Source: Stagonosporopsis chrysanthemi (taxonomy: Eukaryota; Ascomycota; Dothideomycetes; Pleosporales; Didymellaceae). From it: a stretch of DNA of 64,000 nucleotides. Where the stretch lies: assembly GCA_022560025.1 (NCBI GenBank), contig JAFISE010000022.1:1-64000 (forward strand), written 5' to 3'. Under the pieces are notes generated by a model. That model searched no databases, was not told the origin of the DNA, and was given only the letters and a program-made list of their open reading frames with translations. Below, piece by piece: positions 55,759-64,000 of the stretch. Every line of letters begins with the position of its first letter. Positions within the stretch are counted from its first letter, which is position 1. The position numbers and the translations under genes were made by a program.

Positions 55759-57384
55759 ATGATCTCCACCATCGTTCCCCTTGTCTCGGAGCAGCTAGCC
55801 CACCACCCTCTTCGTTCGATCCTGGTCCTTCTCGTCCTCGCCCCGGTTGCGTATCTGGTTGCAAACGAGTACGTGCGCTACACACGGCGTCTCAAAGGAT
55901 TCGCGGGGCCGAGGAATTGGCCGCTCGTGGGGAACATCCCGGACATCAAGTACAACGCGGCCGACAAGTATCGCGAGTGGTCCAAGCAGTACGGCGCGGT
56001 GTACCAGATCCAGCTGGGCAACGAGCCCGTGGTGGTGGTGAACAGCGCCGAGGCCGCGAGGAAGATCTTCGGCGGCAACAGCCAGGCGCTCAGCTCGCGG
56101 CCGGTGTTCTGGACGTTCCACAAGGTGCTGTCGAATACGGCGGGGACGACGATTGGCACCAGTCCGTTCAATGAGAGTCTGAAGCGCAGGAGGAAGGGCG
56201 CGGCGTCTGCGCTGAACAAGCCGAGCATTGCGACGTACATCGACCACCTGGACCTGGAGACCAAGGACTTCATCAAGGACGGGTTCGAGGCTGGGCGCGC
56301 GGGGACGGTGGGTGTGGACCCGATGCCGATGATTGAGCGGCTGTCGCTGTCGCTGAGTCTGACGCTGAACTGGGGGACGCGCATGGGCAGCCGCAACGAC
56401 CCCATGTTCCACGAGATTACTGAGGTGGAAGCGGCGATCAGCAAGTTCCGATCCACCACGGGCAATCTGCAAGACTACATTCCGATTCTCAGGCTGAACC
56501 CGTTCAGCGGCGGCACCAAGATGGCCAAGGAGTACCGCTCCAGGCGCGATGCGTACCTGAACCGTCTGAACAAGGACCTCGACGAGCGGATGGAGAAGGG
56601 CACGCACAAGCCGTGCATCCAGGCCAACATCATCCAAGACAAGGAGGCGGCTCTCAGCAAGGAGGAGCTGACCTCCATCAGCCTGACGATGCTGTCTGGC
56701 GGTCTCGACACCATCACGACGCTGGTGCAGTGGAGCGTTGCGCTGCTGGCGCAGAGACCCGACATCCAGAACAAGGCTGTGAGGGAGATGCGCAGCTTGT
56801 ACGCCGAGGAGCAGCCGCTGGCGGATGCGTTGGATGACCAGAAGTGCGCGTACATTGTCGCGCTGGTCAGGGAGTGTCTGCGGTTCTACACGGTGCTGCG
56901 GCTGGCGCTGCCGCGGGCGACGGTCAAAGACGTCATGTACGAGGGCAAGCTGATCCCGGCGGGGAGCACCATCTACCTCAACGCGTGGGCGTGCAACATG
57001 GGTGAGTGTCCTACTTTTTCACAATACGTTGATCACGTGCTGACTTGTCCAGACCCCGACGTCTGGTCTGACCCGGAGACGTTCCGGCCCGAGCGCTGGC
57101 TCGAGCAGCCCGAGGCACCGCTCTTCACGTACGGGCTGGGCTACCGCATGTGCGCGGGCTCGCTGCTGGCGAACCGCGAGCTGTACCTAGTGTTTCTGAG
57201 GATGCTCGGCAGCTTCGAGATTGTCAAGGACTCGGACGTCGACACGCATCCTGTGAGGGGAAGTGCGGACCCGACAAGCTTGGTGTGCATGTGCAGACAC
57301 TACCAGGTTAAGTTTGTGCCGCGGAATGAGAAGGCGCTGCGGCAGGCGCTGAGGGAGGCGGATGAGCGGTTAGCGGAGAAGTGA
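55759..57384 (+). CDS. Cytochrome P450, phenylacetate hydroxylase-like, 524 aa
   Basis: ATG 55759 (MISTIVPLVSEQ) starts an N-terminal membrane anchor (SILVLLVLAPVAYLVANEYV) followed by GPRNWPLVGNIPDI. The second exon starts at 57053 after a 51-bp GTGAGT...TCCAG intron (57002-57052). This intron is a multiple of three without stops, so an unspliced reading is also open. Splicing restores ACNMDPDVWSDPETFRPERWL. The I-helix GGLDT, ExxR (ECLR) and heme-binding FTYGLGYRMCAGS with the axial Cys are all present. The closest family I recognise is the CYP504-like phenylacetate/aromatic acid hydroxylases, and the substrate is inferred. It is a microsomal monooxygenase. Confidence 0.88.
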   Translation: MISTIVPLVSEQLAHHPLRSILVLLVLAPVAYLVANEYVRYTRRLKGFAGPRNWPLVGNIPDIKYNAADKYREWSKQYGAVYQIQLGNEPVVVVNSAEAARKIFGGNSQALSSRPVFWTFHKVLSNTAGTTIGTSPFNESLKRRRKGAASALNKPSIATYIDHLDLETKDFIKDGFEAGRAGTVGVDPMPMIERLSLSLSLTLNWGTRMGSRNDPMFHEITEVEAAISKFRSTTGNLQDYIPILRLNPFSGGTKMAKEYRSRRDAYLNRLNKDLDERMEKGTHKPCIQANIIQDKEAALSKEELTSISLTMLSGGLDTITTLVQWSVALLAQRPDIQNKAVREMRSLYAEEQPLADALDDQKCAYIVALVRECLRFYTVLRLALPRATVKDVMYEGKLIPAGSTIYLNAWACNMGECPTFSQYVDHVLTCPDPDVWSDPETFRPERWLEQPEAPLFTYGLGYRMCAGSLLANRELYLVFLRMLGSFEIVKDSDVDTHPVRGSADPTSLVCMCRHYQVKFVPRNEKALRQALREADERLAEK

Positions 57385-57441
57385 GCGGTGCTGTATACTG
57401 TGATCAGCATAGCGAGAGTGTACACGTGACTCGACGTCACG

Positions 57442-57517
57442 ACATTTTCATTTCCATTTTCATTTTCATCTTCATTTTCTTTTTCATTTTCTTTTTCTTT
57501 TTCATTTTCTTTCCATG
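57442..57517. repeat. T/C-rich (CATTTT)n-like microsatellite
   Basis: Alternating TTTTCAT, TTTTCTT and similar units of six to seven bases lie in the 3' flank of the P450 gene. A (CATGT)n run follows at about 57550-57570. Confidence 0.7.
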
Positions 57518-57850
57518 CCAGTATAATAAGTGTCGTGTTGTGGAAGGTCATGTCATGTCATGTCATGCCACGATGCTTGTGCTTTGTGTTGTGAGTGAGG
57601 TCGCAGCCACAGCCGGGCGGACTTGGCAGCGCGGCCAGGGATCCATGCAGCCGATCGCTCGGGAACCGCTATCGCAACATCAACATGTCCTCTTCGCGGG
57701 CACTCGCTGGCTGCTTCCTGGACTCGCCTCGCCCGTCTCCGTGCCACCCCGACGCCTGAAGACGACACGCCCGAAGCCCTCGGTCGACACGGCTACCGCT
57801 CCCGACACAACCACGACTCCCCCGCACCCTCACCCTGACATGCAGCGCGC

Positions 57851-59732
57851 ATGGTAGCGACCAGCAAGCACAGCGGGTGGCTGCAAGACGGCGTGATCCG
57901 CGGCAGCATGCTGGGCAAGGCAATGCTGCCGACGGACGAAGAGCTGGGCAAGAAGGACGACGACCACCACTTCAAGCCCGCGCGCCGGCCCGCGGCACCC
58001 CTTCCCCTGGCCTGGACACACGCCCCGCGCTGGCGGCGGCGGCGCGTCCTGCTGGCGGCCGTGCTGGGCTTCGTGCTGGTGTCGGTGGCCATGCACTACG
58101 TGTCCGGCGGCGACGCGCAGGCCGGCGCGCCCAAGACACACCTCAGCTCGTTCAAGCTGCCGCACGCCCGCCCCCAGTACGCCGCCAACGAGAACGAGGG
58201 CGCCGCGCACCCCTGGGACCTCAAGGAGCCGACGGGCCCGCCGCCGGGCATGCACAAGCCGCGCCGCGGAGAAGCGCCCCCGCGCGCGTTCGACGGCCTG
58301 TTCAAGTTCTACCGCCTGGCCAAGAGCCTGCGCGGCGCCGCGCACACGGACGGCTACCGCACCGCGAACCGCAACGTGCTGTTCGCCGTGTCGAGCCTGA
58401 AGAGCGCGGCGACGATGCTGCCGCTGGTGTGCGACATGGCCCTGTGGAACCGCAACTGGGTGCACGTCGCGCTGATGGGCCGCGACGACCTTCCGCTAAA
58501 GGACATGCTCGACATCAACGGCGTGGACCGCGACAAGTGCCCCGCCATCTGGCACGATGCGCGCCCGGACTACGCCGAGTACAGCACCGACGCGCGCGCC
58601 GAGCTGAGCGTGCAGGCGGCGCTGTCGCACATGCAGAACTTCCTGCACCCGCAGGTCGCCATCATGGACGACGCGCTGGCCGAGGACGCCTTCTTTGTCA
58701 GCGGCATCCGCAACAAGACCGCCGCGCTGGACATTCCGCTGATCGAGGTGCCCAAGGACAAGTGGGAGGACTACATGTGGATGACGCGCCTCGATGCTGG
58801 GTCGCTGCGGAGCTGGCACGTCCCCACGCTCGACATCCTGATCCAGGTCCCGCCCGACTCGTCGAGCGTGCTGCATCTGCTGCGCTCCCTTGCGCACGCA
58901 GACTACGCCGGCCTGCCGCTGCCTCGCATCACGCTCGAGCTGCCGAGCCACCTGGACCCCACCGTCGAGCGCAGCCTGCACAACTTCCCGTGGCCGCCTC
59001 GCACCGCCCAGGCCTCGCCCGCCAGCCAGCTCGTGCTGCGCCGCCGCATCGCCAGCCAGCGCCCCTCGCAGGAAGAGGCCGCGGTCCGCTTCCTCGAGCT
59101 CTTCTACCCCGCCGACCCAGCCGTCTCGCACGCGTTGCTCCTCTCGCCCCAGGCCCAGCTGTCGCCGCAGTACTTCCACTACATCAAGTACCTGCTTCTC
59201 GAATACCGCTACTCGTCCTTTGCCGCAGACGACAACGACTCCCTCATGGGCGCCAGTCTCGAGCTCCCCTCGCTGCTCGTCGACGGCAAAACCGCACTCG
59301 TCCCCCCCACCATCACCGACATGCACTCGGACCGCTACCAGAAGCTGCACGCCAGCACGGCCCCGGTCCCCTTCCTGATGCAGGCCCCCAACAGCCACGC
59401 CACGCTCTTCTTCGGCGACAAGTGGACGGAGCTGCACGCCTTCCTGCGCCTGCGCGTCGCAAAGCAGCACCAGCGCCCGCCGCCGCCCGCGCGCCCCAAA
59501 CTCGTGTCAGAGACCCTCCCCGCGTGGACCGAGTACATGCTCGAGTTCATGCGCGCGAGGGGCTACCCGCTGCTGTACCCGCCCGCGATGCCCACTGCGC
59601 TCGTCACCGTGCACAACGAACTGTACACGGCGCCGGAGGAGTTTGCGCCGCCCACCGACTCGGACCACGACACCTCCTCTTCTCCTCCCGAGCTCGACCC
59701 AGACACACCTTTCCTCACCGCCTCCGCCCCCG

Positions 59733-59763
<31 letters not shown>

Positions 59764-59780
59764 CTACAACAACAACAACT

Positions 59781-59870
<90 letters not shown>

Positions 59871-60298
59871 GAAACAAAAACAAGACCCCAGAACCACCCC
59901 TCCCTCCCTCCTCCACCCCACTCACCGCCCTCCTCCCCTTCGCCGCCGACCTCCCCGAACTCCAGCACCTCCCGCACCTCCTCTTCAACGGCGCAAAGCT
60001 GGACCCCAGCAGCGTGCGCGTCGTCGCGGCCAAATACGCAAAGGAGTTTATGAGGGACGTTGGTGGGTGTACGATTCCGAAGGGGAAGAGGAGGGTGAGA
60101 GATGAGGCGGGAGGGGCGGGGGACTTGTTTTGTTGGGGGGAGGAGGGGGGGGAGGCGTGGGAGGTTGAGTGGGGAGAGGGAGGGGGAAAGGGGGAGGGGG
60201 TGGATGAGGACAAGGCAACGGCAACGACGATGACGACGACGAGTACGAGTACGAGTACGAGTACGGCTGAACCCTCGCCTATGGGCAAGCAGGAGTAA
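57851..60298 (+). CDS. Membrane-anchored glycosyltransferase-like protein with poly-Asn tract, 815 aa
   Basis: A single exon. MLPTDEELGKKDDDHHFKP near residue 25 and a signal-anchor helix at 65-83 (RRVLLAAVLGFVLVSVAM) make a type II membrane protein, presumably of the Golgi. The luminal domain includes NVLFAVSSLKSAATMLPLVCDMALWNRNWVHVALMGRDDLPLKDMLDINGVDRDKCP and HPQVAIMDDALAEDAFFVSGI. It also has the IQVPPDSSSVLHLLRSL region and LLEYRYSSFAADD, as in fungal proteins annotated as glycosyltransferase family 2. Near residue 629 an (AAC)n tract encodes about 45 Asn with two Tyr interruptions. It is followed by Pro/Thr and Thr/Ser repeats up to the stop. Catalytic residues could not be assigned with certainty. 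Confidence 0.75.
59735..59869 (+). repeat. (AAC)n microsatellite in coding sequence
   Basis: About 45 consecutive AAC-type codons with two AACTAC interruptions, inside the glycosyltransferase-like gene. It reads poly-Asn in frame. Confidence 0.95.
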
Positions 60299-60583
60299 TG
60301 TGTGATATGAATATACATGCCATCTATCTATTTCTACTGGATCTAATAACCCCGCTATTTCTACACATACCCCGCTGTTCTATTCCACGCCATTCTATCC
60401 TATCCCATTCCTTCCTCCTCCCTCATCCCTTACCCCTTATCCCCACCACAAAACACCCCCTCGTCCCTAACCTCCAGTTCGGCCTCCCTTCTCTACGTAT
60501 CTGGGTCCATTGCCGTTACTGTCACTATAAACACAGCGACGCCTGCGTCGACCCATTCAAAATCAGAATCCCCGTTGCACCCT
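60299..60583. other. 3' flank of the glycosyltransferase-like gene
   Basis: C/T-rich sequence with repeated TATTCC/CCATTCTAT-like units. No gene is supported. Confidence 0.4.
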
Positions 60584-60790
60584 TTAGGTCGGCAGCTGGT
60601 CATCGCACTTACATACACAGGATAGGCCGTGGGGGCCTGGGAAAGCTGAGAGGGGATGGAAGAAGACGTTGCGGACGATTTCGACAACGGCAATGGAAAG
60701 TGCGGTGAGCGCTGTCAGCAGAGCAAGTGCCGCATACTTCTCAGCGCCCGGAGCAGCGACAAACATGCTGATTGCAGAAAAGAAGGCCAT
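60584..60790 (-). pseudogene. Orphan first exon of a cytochrome P450
   Basis: ATG 60790 opens a frame reading a membrane anchor (KYAALALLTALTALSIAVVEI). It then gives the P450 N-terminal proline-rich hinge FFHPLSAFPGPHG, and is followed within a few codons by a GTAAGT donor. A TATA-like CATAAATA lies about 90 bp upstream. Nothing resembling the rest of a P450 follows: the next 300 bp lead into the glycosyltransferase gene. The gene is therefore truncated to its promoter and first exon. It is divergent from the terpene synthase gene. Confidence 0.6.
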
Positions 60791-61455
60791 GAGCCTACCA
60801 GCTTTTCTTGAAGAGACACGAAATGCAAAGAGGCTAAAGAGGTGAACAGGAGATGCTGTGCGATTGGTGAGGAGTATTTATGGCAACAGCGGTGCATAAT
60901 TTCTACTTGCTACTCTGCTAGCCAGCCCCCACTGTCTGGTTTCAATTGTGACCTGGTTGATATACAGATTGTGCAATCAATCATTCAAACAATTAGAAGT
61001 CTGTGATTGCCGAAATCGAGTGTCGTTGCCATTTCCCCCCTTGTTACAGTACTTGTTGCTAGCCTTATCGGGATTGTACGTCGCCCCTGTCGTCGTAGCC
61101 GATGATTCCCAAATGATCCATATGAAGTAACTCCGACCATGCAGTTGTTATCAAAATATCGTGCCGCGCACTTCGAAGCTGTACACGGGGAAAACCCCAT
61201 GTAAACACACCGGAGCTATACCAGATTTGGACACTACAGCCAAGGTGCAGGACAGAAAGACTCGCATATTCTGTCTTTTCTACCAGACTTCCGCTGTTGC
61301 TGATTACACGAAAATCAGCGAGCCTGTACTGCATTCGATTAGCCCATTGACCGCTTAAAGTAGCTTAGATATCATGAGGGTGCGTATTTAAGCAGGCCGA
61401 TGGTGATGTACCTTCTTCCTACACCTAAAGTTCTACAGCATCAGAACACTGCAAC

Positions 61456-62512
61456 ATGAAGACTTACTCCCTCAAGTACGCTAATGTCAATCGTAAGCCT
61501 TCAATTGCATTGTGCTTCCGTCATGTCATGTCTGACCATGCTAGAAAATCTCGCAGCGCCAGAAGACGCCCCGTGGCTGGGTCCGGTCCGATTGGCTTCA
61601 CGATGCGCCGTCCAAGGACTCCGTCTCGTCACCGTTTCATCGCAATCTGGAGCTGCCTTTGAACCTACCAGACTCGCCCAGTGACAAGGTCAAAAACGTT
61701 GGCACGGTTTCGAACACGCGCGTCATCACATCAAGCCACAGCGCCAACGGTTTTGACATCCACCCCGCGCAGGCCGGTCTGCCATGGCCTACCAGACTCT
61801 CGAAAGTAAGACAGAGTCGACATTGGCGTGCCGGCATTCGGATTTCTACCGAGCTCCTGGAACTATTCTCTACTAATGCGACAATCACACAGGCGGTAAA
61901 GAAGAATGGGGTTTCTCTTTCTCGCATAGTGGTGAAGGAGTTGTTGGTAGAAGACGTGGATTGCTTTGCTAAGTTCACCACGTACCTCTTCCCCGAAGCC
62001 GATGAGCAGTGTACACAGCTGTTGGCGGCGGCAATAGTCTATGTCATCATCTTCGACGGTAAGTGCGATCTCCGCTATCCTGATCAGACTATGCTGAGCT
62101 ATGGTCGTGTTCCAGATTCACGCGAGATGCACAGCGAAGACAAGCTTGGTGTGGTTCGAGACGACTTCGTCACACGGCTCGAGGGCCATCTTGATGAAGC
62201 CGCGGAACAGAAAACGCCGTTGCAGGCACTTATAGAGTACACTGTCCAGGGATTCGAAGAAGAGGATACGTTTGCAGGTAATGGCGGTCAAGAGGTGGTT
62301 GATCACCTGATTGACTTTTGTTCCCATGCACCTCCTCAGACAACGTTCAATAATCTCGGCGACTACCTCACCTATCGTCGTATTGATGCTGCCGTGCCGT
62401 GAGTTTGCTCTATCCTCGTCACAGTCACGGCCCTTCTCACACAAGTCACAGACATATCCTCGCAGTCAAACAGCCGCCTTTATCTCCTTGCGTCGCTTTT
62501 GCTACTCTATAG
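61456..62512 (+). pseudogene. Class I terpene synthase-like gene, 3'-truncated
   Basis: A start at 61456 (MKTYSLKYANVN) is followed by GTAAG at 61493. The main exon (about 61557-62058) joins via GTAAGT...TTCCAG to 62116-62398. This places IIFDDSREMH, a DDxxE metal-binding motif, in the right context after FPEADEQCTQLLAAAIVYV. The segment QEVVDHLIDFCSHAPPQTTFNNLGDYLTYRRIDAAVP is typical of sesquiterpene-cyclase-like fungal enzymes. A third exon reads HILAVK and then degenerates to a stop at 62510-62512. The second metal-binding motif (NSE type) is missing. The first and second exons join in frame only with a poor donor or a frameshift. Probably a decayed gene. Confidence 0.58.
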
Positions 62513-63775
62513 CTTGAGAACGCACGCTCTAGGCACAACAGGAGGCTTTTCATCTGGCAGTCAATCTACGTCCTATGTGAAACTACGACTAGCATTCATA
62601 CCGCACTGTGTATCCTAGTGCTAAACAACACTGATGCTGATTATCGTCTTTGACAGTAACCACCTCTTTATAAGCACGCTTGCTTTATGCTTGCTCTCAC
62701 TGAGCATTGTTCTAGACCAAGAGCAGAGCATAAGTAAGGAGGATCAAGTTTTACTAAGTATCGCGTGTAGCTTTTTTGCTAGAATAAACATCGCATTACC
62801 ACAACTCAACGTCTTTGAAGAAGTCTCAAGATTGGTCGAGATTATTCGGTATAAATGAATGTCGAGAGAGAAGGAACTCAAATAGTTTTATTGGGATTGT
62901 GCTCCAAGCAAAGATCGTCAACGCTTCTACAGCTAGTTTGCAAGGGTGTGTGCGGTAACAAGGATTTGCATAGAACGTGGATTCTTGACAAGTATTCTCA
63001 AACAGACTCTCTCTTCCTTGAGTAGGGGTGAGGATCTAACGCTAACCCGTGGTCCCATTGGCAACTTAGGTTGAACGCAGACCAATTTGAAGCTGCTCAT
63101 CGAAGCCTTGATCGTATCATGCCCCCTTTCCCCTTTGAGAACGAGCAAACGAACGAACGAACGAAAGATGTGGGTGGGCTGAAATACGTAATGGATAATC
63201 GCAACGCACTGCTCGGAGTTCGATGTGCAAAAGCTAATGCAGAAGTGTGATACAGGGGCGCGACATCAAAGCAATATGAAAGAGCGATGTAAAATGCTGT
63301 AGACGTGCAGTACAAATATGCAACACAGGAGCTTACTTCATAAATCCGCGAGGGTTTCGTTGCCGGCTAGCTATAGCTGCTCATTGAACGGTGCGCGAAA
63401 GGCGCGCGAGATCTGGCTCTGGCCTGGGGCGCAGGGGTAGAGATTTTGAGAGGATGGCGTGCTGGGCCATCCGCTGCTTACTGCACATAACAGACCTGGT
63501 TTCGTAACGGAAGGGCACTGGTGATGAGGAGACGGGGGTCGGGATGATCGCTAATGATACTTCGTAGTGGGCAAGGCTTGATTTTCAGGACTGTATAGAT
63601 TGATAGAGGTGGTGCGTAGAGATTGCCACACGTGCGGGATGGATCTGAAGGGGTTTAAAGGAAGAGCATAATCAGATGGTCAAACTCGCTGGCAGACTTG
63701 AATGGAGAATGCCATATATAGGTGTCGGACATTGCGTGCTAGGGCCAGACCGTGCGGCCGAGGAGACTAAAGACT
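62513..63775. other. Intergenic, no supported gene
   Basis: AT-richer DNA downstream of the terpene synthase remnant. One open frame (62634-62858) is hydrophobic but has no domain match and does not supply the missing terpene synthase motif. Confidence 0.4.
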
Positions 63776-64000
63776 TCAAACAAGTACCAGACAGGAGCGA
63801 AGATATGCCTCTACCTCCTCGGCGCTAGACAATGACGTAAGCATACCGACATAGCCGTCAGGCCTAACCACGGCAATAATTCCATCGTCTTTAGATACGC
63901 AGTAGATATCATAAGCGTCTTCCTTTCGTGACGGCCCATATGTGCGCATCTCAGCCGTCTCCTTCACGCCCGGCGGGAGATCGGTCCACTCGAATCGTGT
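63776..64000 (-). CDS. C-terminus of a phenol 2-monooxygenase-like flavoprotein (partial)
   Basis: The minus-strand frame enters from beyond the window end and stops at 63776. It reads TDLPPGVKETAEMRTYGPSRKEDAYDIYCVSKDDGIIAVVRPDGYVGML and then a short helix. This is the C-terminal thioredoxin-like (dimerisation) domain of FAD-dependent aromatic hydroxylases of the phenol hydroxylase class, where VVRPDGYVG is the conserved mark. The FAD-binding part is outside the window. It is the third oxidoreductase/terpenoid-type gene at this edge. Confidence 0.8.
   Translation of the reverse strand, partial: TRFEWTDLPPGVKETAEMRTYGPSRKEDAYDIYCVSKDDGIIAVVRPDGYVGMLTSLSSAEEVEAYLRSCLVLV

Noticed and set aside
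57877..60105. 742-codon plus-strand frame overlapping the glycosyltransferase gene
   Set aside because: It is Ala/Arg/Pro-biased and ends in a poly-Gln reading of the same AAC repeat; the conserved protein is in the other frame.
59507..60318. Minus-strand frames with poly-Val, poly-Cys or poly-Leu
   Set aside because: Alternative readings of the (AAC)n microsatellite, not genes.
1..64000. CRISPR arrays, rRNA, tRNA genes
   Set aside because: No regular spacer-repeat structure and no convincing cloverleaf or rRNA sequence was found by eye; a tRNA scan would be needed to exclude a tRNA fully.

Overview
The window looks like nuclear DNA of a filamentous ascomycete. Genes carry short spliceosomal introns (about 45-110 bp, GTRNGT...YAG). 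There are Zn2Cys6, HET, DUF6604, GH17, LPMO-like and CYP families and a nuclear gene for a T7-type mitochondrial RNA polymerase. A Dothideomycete-like fungus is my best guess, but this is an inference from protein style, not a demonstrated placement. No bacterial operon signals, CRISPR array, rRNA or convincing tRNA was seen.

Layout. 1-4.4 kb: a C-rich direct repeat, an AT-rich block that looks RIP-mutated, a broken gene with an internal domain duplication, and a shattered HET-domain gene. 4.85-9.9 kb: a DUF6604 protein and a coiled-coil protein of unknown function. 10.0-18.8 kb: a compact group of aldehyde dehydrogenase, choline/amine-type permease, heme-dependent oxidative N-demethylase (DUF3445), RidA-like deaminase and Zn2Cys6 regulator. 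These are arranged around two divergent promoters, and together they read as a pathway for uptake and oxidative breakdown of an N-methylated amine. 19.3-23.5 kb: a DUF1993 protein, a broken SDR oxidoreductase and a frameshifted F-box-like gene. 24.0-35.1 kb: a GPI-type GH17 glucanase, a small membrane protein, a multi-pass membrane protein, a trypsin-like protease, an MFS permease with an internal TAG, and an NAD(P)-dependent epimerase-like protein. 36-45 kb: two proteins of unknown function, a PflA-like radical SAM enzyme, a small secreted protein, an LPMO-like secreted protein and a medium-chain reductase. 45-47.2 kb: a gene-free zone of very long dC/dG homopolymers and period-5 microsatellites. 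47.2-60.3 kb: mitochondrial RNA polymerase, a large protein of unknown function, a phenylacetate-hydroxylase-like P450 and a membrane-anchored glycosyltransferase with a poly-Asn tract. 60.5-64 kb: an orphan first exon of a P450, a 3'-truncated terpene synthase and the C-terminus of a phenol-hydroxylase-type flavoprotein, which together look like the edge of a decayed terpenoid cluster.

Several genes in the left half and at the right edge are broken by single-base frameshifts or single nonsense codons, while multi-exon neighbours are intact. The exon structures given were built by hand from splice motifs and reading-frame continuity. Start codons were set to ATG even where open frames extend further upstream.
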